A stretch of 6,517 bases of DNA from an uncultured Clostridia bacterium (GTDB taxonomy: Bacteria; Bacillota_A; Clostridia; Oscillospirales; Oscillospiraceae). Under the pieces are notes generated by a model, which made no database searches, was not told the origin of the DNA, and saw only the letters and a program-made list of their open reading frames with translations. Position 1 is the first letter of the stretch, and each line of letters opens with the position of its first letter. The stretch lies in the NCBI GenBank assembly GCA_946405325.1, contig CAMJGU010000054.1:1-6517 (forward strand). Direction: 5' to 3'. The position numbers and the translations under genes are program-made. Below, in pieces: positions 1-6,517 of this stretch.

Positions 1-4
1 TGCC

Positions 5-1843
5 ATGAAAAACCGCATCCGCAACTTCTTCTTCGGCAAGCCGCTCAAGGATTCCGAGCTTGCCAACGAGCGCTTGAGCGTGTTCTGGGGCGTGCCGGTG
101 TTTTCGAGCGACACCATCTCCACCGTCACCTACGCGGGCGAGGAAATTCTGATCGTGCTGATCCCGATTCTCGGTATCGCGGCGTACCGGCGTTTTCTGT
201 GGATCGTGGCGGCGCTGATCGCGCTGCTGCTGATGCTGATCCTCGGCTACCGCCAGACCATCGCCGCCTATCCGCAGGGCGGGGGCGGATATACGGTTGC
301 GCTGGACAATCTGGGCGAACGCGCGGGCGTGGTCGCCGGCGCGTCGCTGGTGGTGGAATATGTGCTGATCGTCGCGGTCAGTGCCAGCGCCGCAGCCGCC
401 GCGGTGGTGTCCGTGTTCCCGCCCGCCGAGCCGTTCAAGCCGTGGATCGCGTTTGTGCTGATTGCGGTGATCTCCTGGCTGCATCTGCGCGGCACGCACG
501 CCGCGGCGGTGGTCGTCGGCATTCCCACCTATCTGTTCGTGGCGGTCATGCTGGCGATGGTGGTGCTTGGTATCGTGCGGTGGAACGGGATCAGCGTCGT
601 TCCCACGCTGCCGGAGTCCCAGCATCTGACGGATCGTGAGCTGCTGTATCTGACGCTCAACGCCTTCGCCTCCGGCTGTACGGCGCTGGCGGGCATCGAG
701 GCGGTGTCCAACGGCGTCGCGAACTTCCGCGAACCGGCGCAGCGCACCGCGCGCGGCGTGCTGGTGGTGATGGGCGTCATCGTCGCGGTTTTGTTTCTCG
801 GCATCAGCGTGATCTCCAACCTTTACCGCATCGTGCCGAACAACTTAAACACGGTGATGAGCCAGCTTGCGGGGAACATTTTCGGTTACAACACGCTGAT
901 GTACTTCGTGGTGCAGGGCTTTACCGTCGTGATCCTCTCGCTCGCGGCGAACACGGCGTTCGCCGATCTTCCGCATCTCATGGCGATGATGGCGGAGGAC
1001 CGCTATCTCCCCCGGCGGCTGATCTTCCGCGGCAGCCGCCTCAACTACACCAACGGCATCCTGTTTCTCTTCCTCGCGTCCGGCGTCCTGACGCTGGTGT
1101 TCGAGGCGAACCAGCACAAGCTGCTCCCGCTGTTCGCGAGCGGCATCTTTATCTCGTTCTTTCTCAATCAGCTGGGGATGCTGCGCTACTGGCGCCGCAG
1201 CCGCGGCAAGCATTGGATCCTGCACAGCGCGGTCAACGCCGTGGCGCTGATCGCGACCACCGTGACGCTCGCGGTGCTGGTCGTGACCCGCTTCCTCTCC
1301 GGCGCGTGGGTCACGCTGCTGGGCATTTTGCTGCTCACGGAGTTGATGCTCGGCATCCACCGCCACTACGTCAACGTCCGCCGCGACCTGACCATTCCCA
1401 CGCTCGATGAGGCGCGGAGCATGCTCAGCTCCACCAAGGCGGGCAAGGCGATCCTCCCGATCCGCCGCCTCAACCGCGCGTTCATCAAGGCGTACAACTG
1501 TGCCGAGGACATGGGCTTCACCGAGATCGAGCTCTACTACGTCGGCGGCAGCGAGCAGGAAGCGCTGGCGCTCCGCGCCCAGGTCGAGGAGCTGGGTCTC
1601 AAGTGCAGGTTTGTCTACGACATCACGGAGTACCGCAACACCGAGGATCTGCTGATCCGCCACATCGAGGCCGAGGAGCGCATGCAGCACCATCACGAGC
1701 ACCTGACGGTGATCATCCCCAGCCTTGTGACCCAGAATCCCCTCAAGCAATCTCTGCACAACGAGACCTCCCGCGTGCTGATGCAGCGCCTTGCCCGGCA
1801 CCGGTACGTCTACGTGTTTCAGGTGCCGTATCTGCTGGAATAA
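5..1843 (+). CDS. KimA-like APC-superfamily permease, probable potassium importer
   Basis: This is a 612-residue integral membrane protein with about twelve hydrophobic helices between residues 30 and 455, followed by a cytosolic C-terminal domain of about 155 residues. Length, N-terminus (FFFGKPLK at 8-15) and C-terminus (VPYLL near the end) line up with Bacillus subtilis KimA (YdaO), a high-affinity K+ importer of the KUP/APC type, as I recall that sequence. Shared motifs are SSD with D36, Y43, YRQTIAAYPQGGG (82-94), SGCTALAGIEA (223-233) with E232, and LAANTAF (313-319). D36, Y43 and E232 match K+-site positions of KimA, but E118, I122 and A229 replace the Asp, Thr and Thr I recall there, so the substrate is less certain. 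The C-terminal part (about 480-612) resembles KimA's universal-stress-like dimerisation domain. The ATG at 5 is supported by that alignment; its ribosome binding site lies outside the window. In Bacillus, KimA is controlled by c-di-AMP, but the leader is not visible here. An amino-acid permease is the main alternative. Confidence 0.85.
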   Translation: MKNRIRNFFFGKPLKDSELANERLSVFWGVPVFSSDTISTVTYAGEEILIVLIPILGIAAYRRFLWIVAALIALLLMLILGYRQTIAAYPQGGGGYTVALDNLGERAGVVAGASLVVEYVLIVAVSASAAAAAVVSVFPPAEPFKPWIAFVLIAVISWLHLRGTHAAAVVVGIPTYLFVAVMLAMVVLGIVRWNGISVVPTLPESQHLTDRELLYLTLNAFASGCTALAGIEAVSNGVANFREPAQRTARGVLVVMGVIVAVLFLGISVISNLYRIVPNNLNTVMSQLAGNIFGYNTLMYFVVQGFTVVILSLAANTAFADLPHLMAMMAEDRYLPRRLIFRGSRLNYTNGILFLFLASGVLTLVFEANQHKLLPLFASGIFISFFLNQLGMLRYWRRSRGKHWILHSAVNAVALIATTVTLAVLVVTRFLSGAWVTLLGILLLTELMLGIHRHYVNVRRDLTIPTLDEARSMLSSTKAGKAILPIRRLNRAFIKAYNCAEDMGFTEIELYYVGGSEQEALALRAQVEELGLKCRFVYDITEYRNTEDLLIRHIEAEERMQHHHEHLTVIIPSLVTQNPLKQSLHNETSRVLMQRLARHRYVYVFQVPYLLE

Positions 1844-1844
1844 G

Positions 1845-1874
1845 AAAAGAAGCCGCTTGCGCGGCTTCTTTTTT
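1845..1874. terminator. Bidirectional intrinsic terminator between converging genes
   Basis: Positions 1845-1856 and 1861-1872 form a perfect 12-bp stem around the 4-nt loop TTGC. On the plus strand the GC-rich core (GAAGCCGC/GCGGCTTC) is followed by six T residues (1869-1874), terminating the permease transcript whose stop is at 1841-1843. On the minus strand the same core closes a GCAA (GNRA-type) tetraloop and is followed by TTTTCTTATT, which suits termination of the pyrH transcript. The whole 37-nt gap between the two stop codons is essentially this element. Confidence 0.93.
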
Positions 1875-1880
1875 ATGCTC

Positions 1881-2591
1881 TCAATGCACCAGCGTGCCGA
1901 CGTTCTCGCCCGCGGCAACGCGGAGGATGTTCTTCGGGTCCTTGAGCGCGAAGACGTACACCGGGATATTGTTGTCCATCGCGAGGCTCGTCGCGGTTAA
2001 GTCCATGACGCCCAGACGCTTCGCCAGCACCTCGTCATAGCGGATCTCGTCGTACTTCGTCGCCGTCGGGTCCTTCGCCGGATCGGCGCTGTACACGCCG
2101 TCGATGTTCTTCGCCAGCAGAATCACGTCCGCGCCGATCTCCGCCGCGCGCAGCACCGTGCCGGTGTCCGTGGAGAAGAACGGGTGGCCCGTGCCGCCCG
2201 CGAACAGGACGACCTTCCCCTCGCGCAGGTGCTTCATCGCCCGCTCGTGGGTGTAATACTCCGCGAACTCGTGCATCTCCATCGCCGTCATCACGCGGGC
2301 GGGGACGCCCTTTTGTTCCAGCACGTCGCTGACCGCAAGACAGTTCATCACCGTCGCCAGCATGCCCATGCGGTCGGCGCGGGTGCGCTCGATGTAGCCC
2401 TCGCCGTTCTTGACGCCGCGCCAGAAGTTGCCGCCGCCGATCACGACGCCGACCTCGACGCCCTGCGCGACGCATTCTTTGATGACGTCGCAGACCTCGC
2501 CCATGACCTTAAAGTCAAAGCCGGTCTTGTTCGCGCCCGCCAGCGCTTCGCCGCTGATTTTGAGCAGGATACGCTTGTACTTCATTGCCAT
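1881..2591 (-). CDS. pyrH: UMP kinase (uridylate kinase)
   Basis: This 236-residue cytosolic enzyme of the amino-acid kinase fold phosphorylates UMP to UDP with ATP in pyrimidine nucleotide synthesis; bacterial members are typically hexameric and GTP-activated. Visible family signatures are KISGEAL (11-17), the glycine-rich GGGNFWRG (52-59), RADRMGMLATVMN (71-83), the FFSTDTGTVLRAAEIGADV segment (138-156), DGVYSADP (164-171) and the nucleotide-site stretch VMDLTATSLAMDN (195-207). Length is normal for PyrH (about 235-240). An open frame continues 32 codons upstream into engB, but the ATG at 2591 is chosen because a strong GGAGGAG lies just before it and the conserved protein begins there. A second ATG two codons later (2585) is also possible. 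It is the last gene of the clpX-lon-engB-pyrH cluster, 13 nt after engB. The usual partners tsf and frr are not adjacent, since the next gene downstream is the converging permease. Confidence 0.97.
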   Translation of the reverse strand: MAMKYKRILLKISGEALAGANKTGFDFKVMGEVCDVIKECVAQGVEVGVVIGGGNFWRGVKNGEGYIERTRADRMGMLATVMNCLAVSDVLEQKGVPARVMTAMEMHEFAEYYTHERAMKHLREGKVVLFAGGTGHPFFSTDTGTVLRAAEIGADVILLAKNIDGVYSADPAKDPTATKYDEIRYDEVLAKRLGVMDLTATSLAMDNNIPVYVFALKDPKNILRVAAGENVGTLVH

Positions 2592-2604
2592 ACTGTTCTC
2601 CTCC
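2592..2604 (-). promoter_or_regulatory. Ribosome binding site of pyrH
   Basis: Read on the minus strand, GGAGGAG (2604-2598) follows the engB TAG stop directly and leaves 6 nt (8 nt from GGAGG) before the ATG at 2591. This fixes the pyrH start against the longer open frame that would begin at 2687. Its position suggests translational coupling with engB. Confidence 0.85.
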
Positions 2605-3195
2605 CTATTCACAAAACGCCCGCAGCAGCCCCATGAGCTGCTCCTTGCCGTCGCCCTTCTCCGCGGAGAACGGCACCAGCATCTCACTTTCGTCCAGATC
2701 CAAGGACTCGCGGATCAGCGCAAGATTCGGCTCGATCTCGCTCTTTTTGAGCTTGTCCAGCTTGTTCGCCACCACGATCATCGGGCAGCCGCTCGTGCGG
2801 AAAAAGTCGCACATCGTCTCATCGTCCTTCGTGGGCTTGTGCCGCGCGTCGACGATCAGCACGCCGAGGTCGATGAGCCCGCTGGACTGGAAGTAGTTCT
2901 CCATCAGCTTGCCCCAGCGGTCACGCTCGGACTTGCTGACCTTGGCGTAGCCGTAGCCCGGCAGGTCGACGAGGTAGAGCTTCTCGTCGATCAGAAAGTA
3001 GTTGATCTGCGTGGTTTTCCCCGGAGACGCGCCCACGCGGGCGAGGTTTTTGCGGTTTAAGATGCGGTTGATGACCGAGGATTTCCCCACGTTCGACCGT
3101 CCCGCGAACGCCAGCTGCTTGCGCCCGTCGCGGATGAACTGCGCCGGAGACGCCGCGGAGAGAATGAACTCCGCCTTGTTGAAGTTGATCGCCAT
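2605..3195 (-). CDS. engB: Ribosome biogenesis GTP-binding protein EngB/YsxC
   Basis: This is a 196-residue TRAFAC GTPase of the YihA/YsxC/EngB family, known to be required for late assembly of the 50S ribosomal subunit in the cytosol. All G motifs are present: G1 P-loop GRSNVGKS (32-39), the G2 region SPGKTTQ (57-63) with the family-typical double Thr, G3 DLPG followed by YGYAKV (77-86), G4 NKLD (144-147) and G5 SAEKG (177-181). The N-terminal FILSAASPAQF segment (10-20) and total length are normal for the family. The ATG at 3195 lies 2 nt after the lon stop, with GAGGG 7 nt upstream inside the last lon codons, so translation is probably coupled to lon. Lon followed by engB is the classic Firmicutes order (lonA-ysxC in Bacillus), which supports the assignment. 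The product ends AFCE with TAG at 2607-2605. Confidence 0.98.
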   Translation of the reverse strand: MAINFNKAEFILSAASPAQFIRDGRKQLAFAGRSNVGKSSVINRILNRKNLARVGASPGKTTQINYFLIDEKLYLVDLPGYGYAKVSKSERDRWGKLMENYFQSSGLIDLGVLIVDARHKPTKDDETMCDFFRTSGCPMIVVANKLDKLKKSEIEPNLALIRESLDLDESEMLVPFSAEKGDGKEQLMGLLRAFCE

Positions 3196-3197
3196 GG

Positions 3198-5594
3198 TTA
3201 TACCCTCAATGTCGTGGTCAGCACGCTCTCCCGCGGTTCCAGGAACGCGTCCAGCCCCTTGCCCGAAAAGCTCTCCGGCAGCACCAGCGCCTCAGCGAAC
3301 ACCGCGTCCACCGTCTCCACGGGAACAAAGTGCAGCCGCTCGCGGACGCTCCGGTCGATGTCGTCCAGGTCCTTTTCGTTCTCCTGCGGCAAAATGACCG
3401 TATGTAAGCCCGCGCGGAGCGCCGCCATCGTCTTTTCCCGCAGTCCGCCGATGGGCATGACCCGCCCGCGGAGCGTGACCTCGCCGGTCATGGCAACGTC
3501 GTGCCGCACAGCGCGTCCGGTCAGCGCCGAGAGCAGCGCCGTAGTGATGGCGATGCCCGCGGACGGCCCGTCCTTCGGCACCGCGCCCTCCGGGAAGTGG
3601 ATGTGGATGTCCTTATTCTTGTAGAACTCCGGCTCGATGCCCAGCTCCGCGGCGCGGGAGCGCAGGCACGAGAGCGCCGCCTTGCAGCTCTCCTGCATCA
3701 CGTCGCCGAGGTTGCCGGTCAGCTCCAGCTTGCCGCTGCCGTCCATGACGTTGACCTCGACGGGCAGGATCTCACCGCCCACCTGCGTCCACGCAAGGCC
3801 GTTGACCACGCCGACGAGATCCTTCTTCGCCGCCTTTTCCCGCGTATAGCGCGGCACGCCGAGGTAGGTATCGACGTTCTCCGCCGTCACGGTGACGCGC
3901 TTGGCGTCGGTCGTGTTCAGCGCCATAGCGGTCTTGCGGCAAAGCTTCGCGAGCTGGCGCTCCAGCTGGCGCACGCCGCTCTCGCGGGTGTAGTTCGCAA
4001 TCACCGCGCGCACCGCGTTTTCGTCGATGCGCAGCGCCGCCTTGGGCACGCCGTGCTCCGATTTCTGCTTCGGCAGCAGGTGGCGCAGCGCAATCTGCAC
4101 CTTCTCCTCGTCGGTGTAGCTGGGCAGCTCGATGACCTCCATGCGGTCGAGCAGCGGGCGTGGGATCGTGTCCGTCGTGTTCGCGGTCATGATGAACATG
4201 ACGCGGCTCAGGTCGATGGGGATTTCCAGATAATGGTCGCGGAACGCGTGATTCTGCTCCGCGTCCAGCACCTCCAGCAGCGCCGACGCCGGGTCGCCGC
4301 GGTGGTCAGACCCCAGCTTGTCGATCTCGTCGAGCACCAGCAGCGGATTCATCGAACCGCTGCGGCCGATCGCCTCCACGATGCGGCCGGGCATCGCGCC
4401 GACGTAGGTCTTGCGGTGGCCGCGGATGTCCGCCTCGTCCCGCACGCCGCCGAGGCTCAATCGCGCGACCTTGCGGTTCATGGCTTTTGCCACAGACAGC
4501 GCGATGGAGGTCTTGCCGACGCCCGGAGGCCCGACAAGGCAAAGCACTTGCCCCTTCGCGTCATCCTTGAGCGCGCGGACGGCGATGAACTCCAAAATGC
4601 GCTCTTTGACCTTCTCCATGCCGAAGTGGTCGCGCTCCAGAATTTTCCGCGCCGCGTCCACGCTGGCGCGCTCCTTCGTGAGGTTGTTCCACGGCAGCTC
4701 CAGCACCGTGTCGAGGTACGTCCGCAGCACGGACGCCTCGCTGCTGGAATACGATTGCTTCGAGAGGCGATCCACGTCTTTTAAGAGCTTCTTCTCCGAC
4801 TCCTCCGGCAGCCTCAATGCCACGATGTGGTCGCGGTACTCGTTCAGCTCCTCGTCGGCGTCCTCGCCCTCGCCGAGCTCGTTTTGCAGCACCTTGATCT
4901 GCTCGCGCAGCACGAAATCCCGGTGGATGCGGCCCACACGGTCGCGCACCTTGCTTTCGATCTCCTGCTCGAGGGCGATGACTTCGCTCTCGCGGCGCAG
5001 CAGCTCGTTCACACGCCGCAGCCGCAACAGAGGACGCAGCTCCTCGAGGATCATCTGCTTATCCTGATAGCGCACGTTCACATGCTGGGCGATGAAGTCC
5101 GCGATGTACCCCGGCTCCGTACCGGTGAACACCTCGGCGAGGATCTCCGCCGTCAGATTCTGCGTCAGCTCCACATACTCGCCGAAGTTGGCGTAGGTCT
5201 GGCGCAGCAGCGCCTCTGTCCGCGTGCCGGGACGCACGGGCGCCTGCTCCTCGATCAGTTCGATCTGCGCCTGCAAAAAGGGCTCGCGCTGCCACAGGCG
5301 TTTGAGCCGCGCGCGCTGCCTGCCCTCCACGATGACGCGGATCACATGGTCGCTGACGCGCAGCACCTGCGAAATTTTCACCAGCGTGCCGATGGCGTAG
5401 AGGTCGCCTTCCTGCGGCAGATCGACGTTGACCTCCCGCTGCGTGACGACGAACAGCTCCCGGTCGCCCTCCATGGCGCGCTCCAGCGCGCGCATGGAGA
5501 TCAGGCGCTCGAGATCAAAGCTCGCGGTCAGCCGCGGAAAGACCACCAGCCCCCGCAAAGCGAGGGCCGGAATATTTTTGGTCACAGGTTCCAT
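3198..5594 (-). CDS. lon: ATP-dependent protease Lon (LonA type)
   Basis: This 798-residue cytosolic homo-oligomeric protease degrades misfolded and selected regulatory proteins using ATP. An N-terminal LON substrate-binding domain (about 7-200) begins IPALALRGLVVFP. A charged coiled-coil-like region follows (about 200-260). The AAA+ module has Walker A GPPGVGKT (355-362), Walker B LLVLDEID (418-425), sensor-1 Asn 472 in MTAN, an arginine-finger candidate R484 in LLDRME, and sensor-2 R542 in GVRQLER. The C-terminal serine protease domain carries the Ser-Lys dyad: S678 in PKDGPSAG and K721 in GGLREKT. Length and residue numbering nearly match Escherichia coli Lon, so the protein looks complete and active. 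The lack of a transmembrane segment and the long N-terminal domain exclude LonB. The ATG at 5594 starts 9 nt after the clpX stop, with AGGAG 6 nt upstream. It overlaps no neighbour and is followed 2 nt later by engB. A strong hairpin lies within codons 32-42. Confidence 0.99.
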   Translation of the reverse strand: MEPVTKNIPALALRGLVVFPRLTASFDLERLISMRALERAMEGDRELFVVTQREVNVDLPQEGDLYAIGTLVKISQVLRVSDHVIRVIVEGRQRARLKRLWQREPFLQAQIELIEEQAPVRPGTRTEALLRQTYANFGEYVELTQNLTAEILAEVFTGTEPGYIADFIAQHVNVRYQDKQMILEELRPLLRLRRVNELLRRESEVIALEQEIESKVRDRVGRIHRDFVLREQIKVLQNELGEGEDADEELNEYRDHIVALRLPEESEKKLLKDVDRLSKQSYSSSEASVLRTYLDTVLELPWNNLTKERASVDAARKILERDHFGMEKVKERILEFIAVRALKDDAKGQVLCLVGPPGVGKTSIALSVAKAMNRKVARLSLGGVRDEADIRGHRKTYVGAMPGRIVEAIGRSGSMNPLLVLDEIDKLGSDHRGDPASALLEVLDAEQNHAFRDHYLEIPIDLSRVMFIMTANTTDTIPRPLLDRMEVIELPSYTDEEKVQIALRHLLPKQKSEHGVPKAALRIDENAVRAVIANYTRESGVRQLERQLAKLCRKTAMALNTTDAKRVTVTAENVDTYLGVPRYTREKAAKKDLVGVVNGLAWTQVGGEILPVEVNVMDGSGKLELTGNLGDVMQESCKAALSCLRSRAAELGIEPEFYKNKDIHIHFPEGAVPKDGPSAGIAITTALLSALTGRAVRHDVAMTGEVTLRGRVMPIGGLREKTMAALRAGLHTVILPQENEKDLDDIDRSVRERLHFVPVETVDAVFAEALVLPESFSGKGLDAFLEPRESVLTTTLRV
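3203..3207 (-). promoter_or_regulatory. Ribosome binding site of engB within the end of lon
   Basis: On the minus strand GAGGG lies 7 nt before the engB ATG and overlaps the codons for the last Leu-Arg-Val of Lon. The lon stop TAA sits between it and the engB start. Stop and start are only 2 nt apart, an arrangement typical of translational coupling. Confidence 0.75.
5469..5499. repeat. Near-perfect inverted repeat near the 5' end of lon
   Basis: Positions 5469-5482 (CTCCATGGCGCGCT) can pair with 5485-5499 (AGCGCGCGCATGGAG). Two 7-bp segments are separated by a single-base bulge, around a minimal 2-nt loop. In lon mRNA it falls within codons 32-42, encoding SMRALERAME, so the symmetry arises partly from the repeated Met-Arg/Glu-Ala-Leu pattern. 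The pairing is visible in the sequence; any function is speculation. Confidence 0.5.
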
Positions 5595-5600
5595 CGTTTA

Positions 5601-5603
5601 CTC

Positions 5604-5605
<2 letters not shown>
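5601..5605 (-). promoter_or_regulatory. Ribosome binding site of lon overlapping the clpX stop
   Basis: On the minus strand the sequence TAGGAG contains the clpX stop TAG (5606-5604) and the Shine-Dalgarno core AGGAG (5605-5601), which share two bases. The lon ATG follows after 6 nt. A ribosome ending clpX translation would sit on the lon initiation site, pointing to translational coupling. Confidence 0.85.

Positions 5606-6517
<912 letters not shown>

Noticed and set aside
845..1918. A 357-codon minus-strand open frame opposite the permease
   Set aside because: It reads through the terminator hairpin and the end of pyrH, with a low-complexity composition rich in Arg, Glu, His and Ala. It is best explained as the mirror of the permease codons.
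2592..2687. An upstream extension of pyrH by 32 codons
   Set aside because: The extension overlaps engB, has Arg/Cys/Ser-rich sequence unlike UMP kinase, and a strong Shine-Dalgarno sits just before the ATG at 2591.
3501..4784. A 427-codon open frame on the plus strand, antisense to lon
   Set aside because: It lies wholly inside the strongly supported lon gene. Its product is dominated by Arg, His, Ala, Val and Leu with no recognisable motif, as expected for a shadow frame opposite a GC-rich gene.

Overview
The window is a GC-rich piece of bacterial chromosome. It most likely comes from a Gram-positive anaerobe of the class Clostridia, perhaps the Oscillospiraceae/Ruminococcaceae. This placement is an inference from two things: the clpX-lon-engB (ysxC) gene order typical of Firmicutes, and a KimA-like permease of the type known from Bacillus. 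I cannot name a genus from the sequence alone.

Layout. Positions 5-1843 (+) encode a 612-residue twelve-helix APC-superfamily permease resembling the potassium importer KimA (YdaO) from end to end. Positions 1844-1880 are almost entirely one perfect hairpin with T-runs on both strands, which serves as a shared terminator for the converging genes. The rest of the window, 1881-6517, is a tightly packed minus-strand operon. Read in its own direction it runs clpX (5' end cut by the window edge), lon, engB, pyrH. The gaps are 9, 2 and 13 nt, and each downstream gene has a clear Shine-Dalgarno sequence placed on or next to the preceding stop codon. This points to one transcript ending at the shared terminator.

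How the genes fit together. ClpX is an AAA+ unfoldase that normally feeds the ClpP peptidase. Lon is the other major cytosolic ATP-dependent protease. EngB is an essential GTPase for 50S ribosome assembly, and PyrH makes UDP from UMP. The first three genes form a well-known Firmicutes protein quality-control and ribosome-assembly block. The fourth, pyrH, is usually found between tsf and frr, so its place at the end of this block is the main departure from the common arrangement.

No mobile element, CRISPR array, tRNA or rRNA gene was seen, and there is no non-coding stretch over 37 nt. The window is mostly ordinary core genome. The points most worth a second look are the altered residues in the permease's presumed ion site, the position of pyrH, the shared terminator, and a strong hairpin near the 5' end of lon. 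I did not find evidence of a previously undescribed system.
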